Shown: positions 34,565-43,415, counted from the first letter of the stretch. The stretch is 64,000 nucleotides of DNA from an uncultured delta proteobacterium (GCA_903835685.1 CAILNX010000052.1:45381-109380), one strand, 5' to 3'. Notes: generated by a model not told the origin, from the letters alone. Numbers and translations are program-made.

Positions 34565-35719
34565 TTAGGGAGCCTCGGCAAGCCAGCCCTCCGGGTTAAT
34601 GGGTTTCTGGTGAAAACGCAATTCAAAATATACCCCTGGGCCGTCGGCCCTGGGATAGAACCCGGCCTCGCCCACACTCTCCCCCGGCCCCACTTCCCGG
34701 CCGACAACGGCCGTGCTTTCGCCCAGATAGGCATAGAGGGAATAGAATTCCCGGCCGTGGGACAGGATGACCACCCGGCCGAAGCCGCGCAGGGTGTCGT
34801 TGTGCACCACCTTGCCCCGGGACACGGCCCGCACCGGGGTCTGCCCGGCCAGGGCCAGTCCCAGGCCCCGCCGGGGCGGCGAGGCGGCCGGATCGTAGCG
34901 CTCCACCACCCGTCCCCGGGCAGGCCAGGGCAGGCGTCCCTTGCCAGCCTCGAAATCTCCTGCGGCCTCATCGGGCGCGCCCGACTGGCCTGACAGGCCC
35001 GACAGGTCAGGCGCGTCCTGGTAGCGCATCTCCTGCACCGTGGCCAGGACCTCCTTGAGCTCTTCCTCGGCGCTCATGCGCCGGGCGCGGACCAGCTTGA
35101 TCTCGGACAGTAGGGCCAGCTTTTCAGACAAAAGCCCGTCCTTGACCGCATTGACCCGGGCCAGGGCCTCGGAGGCCTGGGTCAAAAGGATCGCCCGGCG
35201 CTCCTGGTTCTCGGCCAGGAGCCGGGTCTGCTCCGCAAGCTGGGCCTGTTTGCGGCCCACGGCCCCGTAGATGGCCGTGAGCCAGACCAGCCGCCGGTCG
35301 GCCTCGGCCCAGGAGCGCACCCCGGCCATTCCGGCCGCGGCCCGGGACAGATGGGCGGGCCAGATGCCTTGGACCAGGGCGGTCAATTCCCGGGCGCTGG
35401 CCAGGCGGCGGGCCTCCAGGTCCTCGCGCTGGGCCTGGGCCTCCTTGCGCCGGGCGGTCACGGCGTCCAGTTCCCGCTGCCGGGCGGATACTTCGGATTC
35501 CAGGTCCCCGATGCGGCCGAGCAGGACCTCCAGCCGACTGGACAGCCGGACCTCCTCGCCCGTCAGCCGTTGCACGGCGCGGCGCTCGGGCGCGGCCTGG
35601 TCCGGCCCGGCCGCCTGAGCCGGACTTGCGGCCAAAAACACAAGACAGGAAATGAGGCTGACAATGAGGCCAGAATAGGCTGAGAACCTGTTAGAAATTG
35701 TCGTAATAATATTTAACAG
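34565..35719 (-). CDS. envC: EnvC-type murein hydrolase activator (coiled coil plus LytM/M23)
   Basis: About 380 residues. Signal-like segment (SAYSGLIVSLISCLVFLAASPAQA), long coiled coil (~45-250), and a C-terminal LytM/M23 domain (GRVVERYDPAAS, GLALAGQTPVRAVSRGKV, GRVVILSHGREFYSLYAYLG, FELRFHQKPINPEGWL). Of the M23 zinc ligands, H-x-H is replaced (ELRFHQ keeps only one His), so it is probably a non-catalytic activator of amidases, as in E. coli EnvC. The start is unresolved: no ATG, GTG or TTG precedes the signal segment in frame. CTG at 35719 is the best upstream codon, and GTG at 35641 would cut into the signal peptide. Confidence 0.82.
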   Translation of the reverse strand: MLNIITTISNRFSAYSGLIVSLISCLVFLAASPAQAAGPDQAAPERRAVQRLTGEEVRLSSRLEVLLGRIGDLESEVSARQRELDAVTARRKEAQAQREDLEARRLASARELTALVQGIWPAHLSRAAAGMAGVRSWAEADRRLVWLTAIYGAVGRKQAQLAEQTRLLAENQERRAILLTQASEALARVNAVKDGLLSEKLALLSEIKLVRARRMSAEEELKEVLATVQEMRYQDAPDLSGLSGQSGAPDEAAGDFEAGKGRLPWPARGRVVERYDPAASPPRRGLGLALAGQTPVRAVSRGKVVHNDTLRGFGRVVILSHGREFYSLYAYLGESTAVVGREVGPGESVGEAGFYPRADGPGVYFELRFHQKPINPEGWLAEAP

Positions 35720-35849
35720 AATGAAATCATGTTCGAAACACCGGCAGGCAGGATGGCGCCTGGCAGGCCGGTCCCCAGAGGCCGAAACCCGGGCCACGAC
35801 CCAAAAACGTGGGCCGAACAGGATTGGGCTGGGTCCAGGACCGGGCACT

Positions 35850-36500
35850 TCAGGTCTCCAGGAGCGGCCCCAGGGGGCAGGCCACGCAATCGGGTTTGGT
35901 CTTCTTGCACCAGGTATGGCCCACCCGGACCAGGAGGGCGTGGTACTCGTTGAACAGGCCGGGATCAGGGTCCAGGGCGTCGGCGAAAAAGGATTGCAGT
36001 TCGTGGTAGTCGATGTCCTCGGGCACCAGGCCGTGCCGGGAGGCGATGCGCCGGGTGTAGGCGTCCACCACGAAGACCGGATGGCCCAGGGCGTACAGCA
36101 GGATGGAGTCGGCGGTCTCGGGCCCGATGCCGCGCACGGCCAGGAGGTCTTCGCGCAAGGCCAGGGTGTCCCGCTCGGCCAGGGCCGTGAGGTCGAAGTC
36201 GGCCTGGGCCAGAAAATCCAGGTAATGTTTGAGCCGTTGGGCCTTGAGCCGGAAATACCCGGCCGGGCGGATGCGTTCGGCCAGCTCGTCCAATTCCAGG
36301 CCGTGCAGCCGGGCCGGGTCCAGGAGGTCGGCGGAGCGCAGATTGTCCAAAGCCTTGGCCACATTGGCCCAGCTCGTGTTCTGGGTCAGGATGGCCCCGA
36401 CCATGACCTCAAAGGGCGTGTCCGCAGGCCACCAACGGCTCGGTCCCAGGGCGTCGAGCATGGCCCGGTACAGGTCCATGAGCCGGGGGCCGCGTTTCAT
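35850..36500 (-). CDS. HhH-GPD DNA glycosylase related to endonuclease III / MagIII
   Basis: 216 residues. HhH-GPD fold: FEVMVGAILTQNTSWANVAKAL, hairpin VRGIGPETADSILLYAL and catalytic Asp in VFVVDAYTRRI. The endonuclease III lyase Lys in the hairpin is replaced by Glu (G-P-E-T), as in the MagIII/COG2231 branch that removes 3-methyladenine. The C-terminal iron-sulfur motif is incomplete: Cys-x6-Cys-x2-Cys is present, but the chain ends (PLGPLLET) before a fourth Cys. The ATG at 36500 follows the prmA stop by three bases. Confidence 0.8.
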   Translation of the reverse strand: MKRGPRLMDLYRAMLDALGPSRWWPADTPFEVMVGAILTQNTSWANVAKALDNLRSADLLDPARLHGLELDELAERIRPAGYFRLKAQRLKHYLDFLAQADFDLTALAERDTLALREDLLAVRGIGPETADSILLYALGHPVFVVDAYTRRIASRHGLVPEDIDYHELQSFFADALDPDPGLFNEYHALLVRVGHTWCKKTKPDCVACPLGPLLET

Positions 36501-36502
36501 GG

Positions 36503-37354
36503 TCAGTCCCAGACCAGGGCCGCCCACTCCTGGCGGGTCTTGACCCGGGGCGCGGGCATTCCCAGGGCTTCATAGGCCCGGGACACGGCCGGGACCTGCT
36601 CGCCCAGGATGCCCGAGAGCATCAGGGGCGCGCCCGGGGCCAGGCGGGAGACCAGGCCCGGGGCCAGTTCGATGAGCGGGCCGGACAGGATGTTGGCCAC
36701 GATCAGGCTGAAGCGCGTGTCCGCCGCCAGGTATTCCAGGCCCCCCACGGCCAGGCGCAGACGGTCCTCCACCTGGTTCAGGGCCGTGTTCTCCACGGCG
36801 CAGACCACGGCCTGGGGATCGATGTCCAGGCCCAGGCCATGCAGACCCAGCTTGGCCAGGCCGATGCCCAGGATGCCCGAGCCCGTGCCCAGGTCCAGGA
36901 ATTCGCCCTCGGACGGCAGCTTTCCAGCCTCCTTGAGTTCGGCGATGGCCTCCAGGCACAGGGCCGTGGTGGCGTGGTGCCCGGTACCAAAGGCCATCTT
37001 GGGCTCGATGATGATGGGGGTCAGGTTCCCGTGGGCCTCGTGGGACAGCCAGGGAGGCAGGATCTCAAAACGCTCCCCGCAGGTCACGGGCGTGAAGAAA
37101 TCCTTCCAGGCCATGGCCCAGTTCTGGGACAGGGTGTCCTCGCAGACCACTCCGGCCTCGGGCCACAGGGCCTGGATGCGGCCGGTCAACTCCCGGGCCA
37201 GGGACTTATCCTCCATGTGGATGGTGTAGCGCATGCGGTCGTGAGGCAGGAGGGTCTCCTCCCATCCATGGCGCGCGTGCTGGCCCAGGAACAGGGTCCC
37301 TTCGTCAGCCTTGTCTCCAGGCAGGGTGAACTGGATCTGATGCAGTTTGCTCAT
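36503..37354 (-). CDS. prmA: Ribosomal protein L11 methyltransferase
   Basis: 283 residues. N-terminal substrate-recognition part and a C-terminal class I SAM methyltransferase with motif I FLDLGTGSGILGIGLAKLG, preceded by the PrmA-typical AFGTGHHATTALCLEAI, then GLDIDPQAVVCAVENT and IVANILSGPLIELAPGL (the N-I-L catalytic region). It trimethylates L11. It sits directly upstream of the glycosylase gene. Confidence 0.93.
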   Translation of the reverse strand: MSKLHQIQFTLPGDKADEGTLFLGQHARHGWEETLLPHDRMRYTIHMEDKSLARELTGRIQALWPEAGVVCEDTLSQNWAMAWKDFFTPVTCGERFEILPPWLSHEAHGNLTPIIIEPKMAFGTGHHATTALCLEAIAELKEAGKLPSEGEFLDLGTGSGILGIGLAKLGLHGLGLDIDPQAVVCAVENTALNQVEDRLRLAVGGLEYLAADTRFSLIVANILSGPLIELAPGLVSRLAPGAPLMLSGILGEQVPAVSRAYEALGMPAPRVKTRQEWAALVWD

Positions 37355-37474
37355 GGTCGAAACCTTGTATTCTCCCGGTCATCCGGGGGAAACCCGCCCG
37401 GAAAGAATATTAAATCGTCACTTTAACTTTACACCAATTTCCAAATAAATTCAGAATATACCAAACCAACAAAT

Positions 37475-38677
37475 CTACCCCTCAGCCTTGAGCAAGCCCT
37501 CCAGGGCCTTCACAAAGGCCAGGATGTCCGCCTTTTCTATGGTCAAGGGCGGGAGCAGGCGCAGGATGGTGTCGTGGGCCAGATTGAGCACGAAGCCCTG
37601 GTCCATGAGGCTGCGGTGCACGGCCTGCCCGGGCTGGGCCAGTTCGATGGCCAGCATGAGGCCCAGGCCCCGCACGTGGGCGATCTTGTCCGGGTGCCGG
37701 GCCAGAAGCTTGCGGAACTCGGTCAGACAGAACTCGCCCATTTCCGCAGCCCGGTCGGCCAGCTTGTCCTCCACCATGATGTCGATGACCTTGGCGGCCA
37801 CGGCCGAGAGGAGGGCCCCGCCGCCAAAGGTCGTGGCGTGGCTCCCGGGCACGAATCCCTTGGCCACCTCCTCGGTGGCCAGCATGGCCCCCATGGGCAG
37901 GCCGTTGGCCAGGCCCTTGGACACGGTGAAGATGTCCGGCACGAACCCGTAATGCTGGTGGGACCAGAACTTGCCCGTGCGGCAGAGCCCGGCCTGGACC
38001 TCGTCCACGATGATGAGGAACCCCAGCTCCTGGCGCAGGGCCAAAAGCGCGTCCACCCATTCCCGGGGCTGGGGCTTGATCCCGGACTCGCCCTGGATCA
38101 TCTCCACCATGACCGCGCAGGTCTTTTCACTCACGGCCGCGCGCAGGGCGCACTCGTCGCCGAAAGGAATGTGCGTGAATCCGCCGGGCAGGGGGTCGAA
38201 CCCGTCTTTCAGCTTGGGCTGGCCCGTGGCCGCCAGCGCGCCCATGGTCCGGCCGTGGAAGGAGCCTTCCAGGCTCACGATCTCAAAAGCCTCCCGGCCC
38301 TGGACCTTGCGCATGTAGCGCCGGGCCAGCTTGATGGCCGCCTCGTTGGCCTCGGCCCCGGAGTTGCAGAAAAAGACCCGCCCAGCGTCGCAGGTGGCCA
38401 GGAGCTTTTCGGCCAGGAGGACCTGCTCCTCCTGGTAGAACAGGTTGCTCACCTGCACCAGCTTTTCGTACTGGGTGGTGATGACCGAAAGCAGTTCCGG
38501 GCGGCTGTGGCCCAGGCCCACCACGGCGATGCCCGCCAGGAGGTCGATGTATTCCTTGCCGTCCAGGTCCCAGAGCCGGGTCCCCTTGGCGCGCGCCACG
38601 GCCAGGGGGTAGCGGCCGTAGGTGTGGCACACCGAGGCCTGCTCCGCCGCCTTCAACCGTTCGAATTTCTCGCTCAT
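37475..38677 (-). CDS. argD: Acetylornithine aminotransferase
   Basis: 400 residues, fold-type I class III aminotransferase: FFCNSGAEANEAAIKLARRY (cofactor phosphate site), GSFHGRTMGALAATGQ, FLIIVDEVQAGLCRTGKFW and the PLP-lysine in TVSKGLANGLPMGA. It converts N-acetylornithine and 2-oxoglutarate in arginine synthesis, and may double as succinyldiaminopimelate aminotransferase. Good Shine-Dalgarno (AAGGAGAAG). The genes on both sides lie more than 100 bases away. Confidence 0.94.
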   Translation of the reverse strand: MSEKFERLKAAEQASVCHTYGRYPLAVARAKGTRLWDLDGKEYIDLLAGIAVVGLGHSRPELLSVITTQYEKLVQVSNLFYQEEQVLLAEKLLATCDAGRVFFCNSGAEANEAAIKLARRYMRKVQGREAFEIVSLEGSFHGRTMGALAATGQPKLKDGFDPLPGGFTHIPFGDECALRAAVSEKTCAVMVEMIQGESGIKPQPREWVDALLALRQELGFLIIVDEVQAGLCRTGKFWSHQHYGFVPDIFTVSKGLANGLPMGAMLATEEVAKGFVPGSHATTFGGGALLSAVAAKVIDIMVEDKLADRAAEMGEFCLTEFRKLLARHPDKIAHVRGLGLMLAIELAQPGQAVHRSLMDQGFVLNLAHDTILRLLPPLTIEKADILAFVKALEGLLKAEG

Positions 38678-38808
38678 GGCGCTTCTCCTTGCAAAGAATG
38701 GTGATGATCCCGGGGCCTGGGACGCGAGCCCGGCCCGACGTAAAGAATGGGATGAAGGGTTTCTTACTCTGGCGGGCCAGCGGGGGTCAATGCCGATTCC
38801 AGGCCGGG

Positions 38809-39282
38809 CTACAGGCTTCCGGTATGCCCGAAACCGCCGCCACCTCGGGCCGAGTCGGCCAGTTCGTCCACGAACTGAAACACGGGCCGGGCCACGGGCA
38901 GAAACACCAACTGGGCCACGCGCTCACCCCGGGTCACCCGGCGGGTCTCGGTGGAGGTGTTCAGGAGCCAGACCACGATCTCGCCCCGGTAGTCCGGGTC
39001 GATGACCCCCACGCCCTGGGCCACGGTGAGCCCGTCGCGCGCGCCCAGGCCGCTGCGGGAGAACACGAACCCGGCCACCTGGTCCGTGTCCGGCTCCACG
39101 GCCAGCCCGGCCGGAATGGCCGCCCGGCCGCCCGGGGGAATGTCCAGCCATTCCTCGCTCAGGCAGGCCCGCAGATCCACCCCGGCCGAATGGGCCGTGG
39201 CCGGTTCAAGGGGATATTCGTCCCAGACCGGGTGCAGTTTCTTGACCCGGACGGCCAGGGCCTGGGGGGCTTGGTGCGGCAT
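38809..39282 (-). CDS. dut: dUTP diphosphatase
   Basis: 157 residues from the ATG at 39282, behind GGAGGAAAACC. The trimeric dUTPase motifs are in order: AGVDLRAC (1), FSRSGLGAR (2), GVGVIDPDYRGEI (3), RVAQLVFLP (4) and the C-terminal P-loop-like RGGGGFGHTGSL (5). It hydrolyses dUTP to dUMP, keeping uracil out of DNA. It is transcribed divergently from glgP. Confidence 0.96.
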   Translation of the reverse strand: MPHQAPQALAVRVKKLHPVWDEYPLEPATAHSAGVDLRACLSEEWLDIPPGGRAAIPAGLAVEPDTDQVAGFVFSRSGLGARDGLTVAQGVGVIDPDYRGEIVVWLLNTSTETRRVTRGERVAQLVFLPVARPVFQFVDELADSARGGGGFGHTGSL

Positions 39283-39464
39283 GGTTTTCCTCCGAGAGGC
39301 CACAGCGTGGAGCAAAGAGTGTGGCACTACGTTACAATCGGGCAAAAGGCAACGCCCGCAAGGCTTGGCCCCCGGGCCACGCCTTGCCTTTTCCCTGGCC
39401 AACTGGCATGTCCCAGAACTCGGGCCGCGCCACTAGAATTTTCGCCCTTCGCTAAGGAGCTTCT

Positions 39465-42035
39465 ATGCAGCCGTTGCGCATCTACAGCGTCATCCCCAGA
39501 CTGCCAGCCAAGCTGGAGCCCCTCTGGGAGCTGGCTCACAATACCTGGTACTCCTGGAACGGCGAGATCGAGGAGGTCTTCTCCAAGATCGACCCGGCCC
39601 TGTGGCGGGACTCCTACCAGAATCCCGTGGAGTTCCTGAACCGGGTGCCCCAGAAGGTGCTGGAGCAGTTGGCCCGGGACGAGTTTTTCCTGGACCGGCT
39701 GTCCCTGGCCCAGCAGTCCCTCAAGCAGTACCTGGCCAAGAAGACCTCCTACATCCCCTTTCCGCACAACGAGAAGAACCAGCCCGTGGTGGCTTATTTC
39801 AGCGCGGAGTACGGGATCGCCCTGTGCCTGCCCATCTATTCCGGAGGCCTGGGCATCCTGGCCGGGGACCACCTGAAGTCCGCCAGTGACTTGAACATCC
39901 CCCTGGTCAGCGTGGGCCTGTGCTACCGCCAGGGCTATTTCCGCCAGTACCTGACCCCGGACGGATGGCAGCAGGAGTCCTACCCGGAATACGACTATGA
40001 GGAGATGCCCACTCGTCCGGTCAAGGACGAGGCGGGCAACCCGCTCATCATCAGCGTGGACCTGCAAGGCCAGCCCCTGTCCGCCTGCATCTGGGAGGTC
40101 AACGTAGGCCGGGTGAAACTCTATCTCCTGGACTCCAACATCAAGGAGAATCCACCACATTTCCGACAGGTTACGTCTCGACTGTACGGCGGCGGCCTGG
40201 AAATGCGCCTGTGGCAGGAGATCCTCTTGGGCATCGGCGGGATCAAGGCCCTGCGCGCCCTGGGCCTGGACCCCAAGGTCATCCACATGAACGAGGGCCA
40301 TTCGGCCTTTGCGGGCCTGGAGCGCATCCGGGACTTCATGGAAAAGGGACTGTCCTTCGAGGCGGCCATGGAGCTGGTGGCCTCCTCCAGCGTGTTCACC
40401 ACCCACACCCCGGTGCCGGCCGGGAACGACCGTTTTCCGGCTGACCTCCTGCGCCCCTATTTCGAGGACTACGCCCGCAAGATGGGCCTGGCCTACAAAG
40501 TCTTCCTGGCGCTCGGCCGGGAGGACCCCCGGGACGACAACGAGCCCTTCTGCATGACCGTGCTGGCCCTGCGCCTGTCCCGCTACGCCAACGGGGTAAG
40601 CACCCTGCACGGCTCGGTCTCCCGGAACATGTGGAAGAAGGTCTGGCCCCAGTACCCCTTGGAGGACGTGCCCATCGGGGCCATCACCAACGGGGTGCAC
40701 ATGCCCACCTGGGTGGCTGCGGACATGTCCCTGCTGTTCAACCGCTATCTGGGGGCCAACTGGAAGGAGGACCCGGACTGCGACCGGGTCTGGAAACAGG
40801 CCGAGGCCATCCCGGACGCCGAACTCTGGCGCACCCACGAACGCCTGCGGGAACGCCTGGTGGGATTCGTGCGCAAACGCCTGCGCGACCAGCTCTTGAG
40901 CAAAGGCACGCGTCAGGCCGAACTGGAGGTGGCCGGGGAGGTCCTGGACCCCCAGGCCCTGACCATCGGGTTCGCCCGCCGCTTCGCCACCTACAAGCGG
41001 GCCGACCTGCTCCTGCGGGACACGGATCGGCTCATGCGCCTTTTGACCAACCCCGAGCGGCCGGTGCAGTTCATTTTCGCGGGCAAGGCCCACCCCCAGG
41101 ACAACGAGGGCAAGAAACTCATCCAGAACCTGATCCAGCTCTGCCGCCGGGAGGAATGCCGCTACCGCATGGTCTTTCTCGAGGACTACGACATGAAGGT
41201 GGCCGCGCGCATGGTCCAGGGCTGCGACATCTGGCTGAACACCCCCCGGCGGCCCCTGGAGGCCTGCGGCACCAGCGGCATGAAGGCCATGTGCAACGGG
41301 GTGCTCCAGTTCAGCACCCTGGACGGCTGGTGGGACGAGGCCTGGCGCGACGACAACAGCCGGGGCTGGGCCGTGGGCCGGGGCGAGGAGTACGAGGACC
41401 CGATCTACCAGGATTTCGTGGAGAGCCAGACCCTGTTCAACATCCTGGAGAACGAGGTCATTCCGGATTTCTACGACCGCAGCCACGGCAACATCCCCCG
41501 GGGCTGGATCAGACGCATGAAGAACGCCTTTGTGGAGCTGGGCGCGGTGTACAACGCCCACCGCATGGTGGAGGACTACGTGGAGAAGGCCTATCTCCCG
41601 GCCTACAAGAGCTACCTGCTCCTGTCCAAGGACGACTTCGCCCCCACCCGGGACCTGGCCGCCTGGCGCATGGATCTCATGACCAAGTGGAGCAGCCTGG
41701 GCATCCGCAACGTGCGGGCGGCCCAGCCCGACCAGGTCTATGTGGCCGAACCCCTCAAGGTGGAGGCCGAGGTGTTCATGGACGGGCTGACCCCCAAGGA
41801 CATCCGGGTGGAGATCTACGCCGGTCCCGTGAACCACGAGGGCAAGTTCACCGGCCGGAGCATCGCGGCCATGACCCCCGAGGGACTGGCCCAGGACGGC
41901 TGGCAGCCCTTTGTCGGGTCCATCCAGCCCGGCGAGGCCGGCCGCTTCGGATTCACGGTGCGCATCCTGCCCCACCACCCCCTGCTGGCCGACTCCCATT
42001 CCCTGGGTCTCATCCGCTGGGCCGAGCAGTCGTAA
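39465..42035 (+). CDS. glgP: Alpha-glucan (glycogen) phosphorylase
   Basis: 856 residues, GT35 family of the shorter TIGR02094 type: YFSAEYGIALCLPIYSGGLG, VIHMNEGHSAFAGLERIR, FARRFATYKRADLL and the PLP-Lys region TSGMKAMCNGVLQFSTLDGW. It phosphorolyses storage alpha-glucans to glucose-1-phosphate. The C-terminal ~110 residues form a beta-rich appendage (PLKVEAEVFMDGLTPKDIR). Shine-Dalgarno AAGGAG. No other glycogen gene is adjacent. Confidence 0.94.
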   Translation: MQPLRIYSVIPRLPAKLEPLWELAHNTWYSWNGEIEEVFSKIDPALWRDSYQNPVEFLNRVPQKVLEQLARDEFFLDRLSLAQQSLKQYLAKKTSYIPFPHNEKNQPVVAYFSAEYGIALCLPIYSGGLGILAGDHLKSASDLNIPLVSVGLCYRQGYFRQYLTPDGWQQESYPEYDYEEMPTRPVKDEAGNPLIISVDLQGQPLSACIWEVNVGRVKLYLLDSNIKENPPHFRQVTSRLYGGGLEMRLWQEILLGIGGIKALRALGLDPKVIHMNEGHSAFAGLERIRDFMEKGLSFEAAMELVASSSVFTTHTPVPAGNDRFPADLLRPYFEDYARKMGLAYKVFLALGREDPRDDNEPFCMTVLALRLSRYANGVSTLHGSVSRNMWKKVWPQYPLEDVPIGAITNGVHMPTWVAADMSLLFNRYLGANWKEDPDCDRVWKQAEAIPDAELWRTHERLRERLVGFVRKRLRDQLLSKGTRQAELEVAGEVLDPQALTIGFARRFATYKRADLLLRDTDRLMRLLTNPERPVQFIFAGKAHPQDNEGKKLIQNLIQLCRREECRYRMVFLEDYDMKVAARMVQGCDIWLNTPRRPLEACGTSGMKAMCNGVLQFSTLDGWWDEAWRDDNSRGWAVGRGEEYEDPIYQDFVESQTLFNILENEVIPDFYDRSHGNIPRGWIRRMKNAFVELGAVYNAHRMVEDYVEKAYLPAYKSYLLLSKDDFAPTRDLAAWRMDLMTKWSSLGIRNVRAAQPDQVYVAEPLKVEAEVFMDGLTPKDIRVEIYAGPVNHEGKFTGRSIAAMTPEGLAQDGWQPFVGSIQPGEAGRFGFTVRILPHHPLLADSHSLGLIRWAEQS

Positions 42036-42111
42036 GAGGCCGCCTTGGCGGGCCGCCAGGTCCGGCCTCAAAGGCCTTGACAGGCTTTCGGGGGGGTCCT
42101 ATACCTTGATC

Positions 42112-42795
42112 ATGTCACGGAACATGAACATGCGCGGATACGGTCCCCTCTTCCGGCTGGCGGCCTGCGTCTTGGTCCTGACCCTGGCCCTGGCCCTGAC
42201 CCTGGGCGGCTGTTCCTGGACCACCCCGGACCCCAACTACGTGTCCAAGGGCGAGGACTACCAGAACCGCGTGCCCCGCAAGATAGGACGCGGCCTGACC
42301 AATGTGCTCACCGCCCCGCTTGAGGTCCCCAACCAGATGGTGGACATGGCCTCCGAGGGCGACAGCACCATGGAGTACGCCGCTGGCTACGTGGGCGGAC
42401 TCTTTGTGGGCGTGGGCTACGCCTTTGGCCGGGTGCTTTCCGGCGGTCTGGACCTGGTCACCGCGCCCATCAGCTATCCCACGGTCAATGGCATGGACCC
42501 TGAATCCCTGCATTCGGACTTTTTCGATTCCGTGCTGGACCACAAGGGCCGTTTCGCCCATCCCAAGCCTGCGGCCACCCTGGCGGCTGGTCCGGCCCAG
42601 CCCGAGGCCGCGCCCATGACCGAGACCCCGGCCTCCGCTCCGGCAGCCCCCACGGCCCAGCCTACGGCTCAAACCGCGACCCCGAGTCCGGCCCCGGCGC
42701 CGGCCATGGCCCCCTCGACCCCGGTCCAGGCCGCCCCGCCGCCTGCGGTCAAGGCTGCGCCCAAGATTTCCGACAAGACCCTGGACGACCTCTAA
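42112..42795 (+). CDS. TIGR04073-type exosortase-associated lipoprotein
   Basis: About 227 residues. The signal peptide ends in the lipobox L-G-G-C (Cys ~36). The mature core (VPRKIGRGLTNVLTAPLEVP, DMASEGDSTMEYAAGYVGGL, FGRVLSGGLDLVTAPISYP) matches the small exosortase-system-associated family TIGR04073. The last ~80 residues are a Pro/Ala/Thr-rich disordered tail. The start could instead be the ATG at 42124. No exosortase or sorting-signal protein is visible in the window, so the family name may not reflect its role here. Confidence 0.7.
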   Translation: MSRNMNMRGYGPLFRLAACVLVLTLALALTLGGCSWTTPDPNYVSKGEDYQNRVPRKIGRGLTNVLTAPLEVPNQMVDMASEGDSTMEYAAGYVGGLFVGVGYAFGRVLSGGLDLVTAPISYPTVNGMDPESLHSDFFDSVLDHKGRFAHPKPAATLAAGPAQPEAAPMTETPASAPAAPTAQPTAQTATPSPAPAPAMAPSTPVQAAPPPAVKAAPKISDKTLDDL

Positions 42796-42826
42796 CCCCT
42801 GGCCCGACCGGACCAATCGTTCCAGC

Positions 42827-42844
42827 GGGCAAGGCCCTTTTTTT
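42827..42844 (+). terminator. Weak rho-independent terminator
   Basis: Short stem GGGC-AAG-GCCC followed by seven T residues, 32 bases after the TIGR04073-type gene. Confidence 0.5.
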
Positions 42845-42924
42845 CATAACGTATCGCCGCCCTGGGGCTTTCGGTTCGGCCACCCGGCCGGATGGAGACC
42901 CCGCCCGCTTCAGGAGGAAAGGCC

Positions 42925-43014
42925 ATGAAATTTCTTGTTCTGATCGTCGCCGTCGTGGCTGTCTGGGTGCTCATCAACCGCTGGCTCCTGCCCAAGCTCG
43001 GCATCAAGGGCTGA
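42925..43014 (+). CDS. 29-residue single-span membrane peptide
   Basis: The peptide is MKFLVLIVAVVAVWVLINRW plus LLPKLGIKG: one hydrophobic helix with a basic C-terminal end and nothing else. It has an unusually strong ribosome site, AGGAGGAAAGG, six bases before the ATG, and is followed by a strong terminator at 43134. That setting makes it more believable than a chance frame of this size. It is too short for routine gene calling; no family is recognised. Confidence 0.6.
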   Translation: MKFLVLIVAVVAVWVLINRWLLPKLGIKG

Positions 43015-43133
43015 GGATCATCGGCGGGGTCCTGTAAGGTCCCCCCCTATGACAAGAACGGGCCCGGCCCGGCTTGATCTAGGAGACCACGCTTCCAGCC
43101 AGGGAGCCCCCCTGCGCCTCGCTCCAAAAGCAA

Positions 43134-43159
43134 AGAGAGCCCCATGGCTCTCTTTTTTT
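43134..43159 (+). terminator. Rho-independent terminator
   Basis: Eight-base-pair stem AGAGAGCC / GGCTCTCT with loop CCAT followed by T6. It closes the plus-strand unit that ends with the 29-residue peptide. Confidence 0.85.
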
Positions 43160-43177
43160 GAGCCTGCGGCTCCCCCC

Positions 43178-43209
43178 AAAAAACAAGGGCGCGACTTCAA
43201 GTCGCGCCC
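43178..43209 (-). terminator. Terminator of the SRP RNA gene
   Basis: Near-perfect palindrome GGGCGCGACTT-C-AAGTCGCGCCC, followed on the minus strand by TTGTTTTTT. It lies immediately past the 3' end of the SRP RNA. Confidence 0.8.
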
Positions 43210-43211
43210 CT

Positions 43212-43303
43212 GAGGGAAGCCGGACACCCGGAATATACCACTACCGCTGCTCCCTTTCGGGCCTGACGGGGTTGGCGGCGCTTCCGCCATCCGGCTTCCC
43301 CTG
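43212..43303 (-). ncRNA. ffs: Signal recognition particle RNA (4.5S, small bacterial type)
   Basis: On the minus strand the hallmark domain IV hairpin reads CCGTCAGGCCCGAAAGGGAG followed by CAGCGG. It contains the GUCAGG / AGCAGC symmetric loop and a GAAA tetraloop that bind Ffh. The flanking ends GGGAAGCCGGA and TCCGGCTTCCC pair to form the long terminal stem. A promoter lies upstream at 43338-43366 and a terminator directly downstream. The exact 5' end is uncertain and may lie up to ~28 bases further upstream (near 43331). It targets membrane proteins co-translationally. Confidence 0.9.
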
Positions 43304-43337
43304 GCGAAGCCCCTGCTCCGCATCGTCCGGACCTGGA

Positions 43338-43366
43338 TATGTATTTCCCCGGCTGGCCGGAGTCAA
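43338..43366 (-). promoter_or_regulatory. Sigma70-type promoter of the SRP RNA
   Basis: On the minus strand TTGACT, a 17-base spacer and TACATA. It lies just past the tRNA-Ser terminator and about 35 bases before the SRP RNA stem. Confidence 0.65.
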
Positions 43367-43368
43367 GG

Positions 43369-43401
43369 AAAAACAGGGGCCACGCCTTGGCGCAGCCCCT
43401 G
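43369..43401 (-). terminator. Terminator of tRNA-Ser
   Basis: Outer stem CAGGGGC / GCCCCTG with an inner GCGCC / GGCGT pairing, followed on the minus strand by TTTTT. It lies 15 bases past the tRNA 3' end. Confidence 0.8.
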
Positions 43402-43415
43402 TCATTTTCACCTTG

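Noticed and set aside
34565..36364. Possible fusion of the MagIII-like glycosylase region and EnvC in one frame
   Set aside because: The upstream part of that frame is a shifted reading of the glycosylase gene, which is itself in another frame with clear HhH-GPD motifs; EnvC begins at its own signal peptide.
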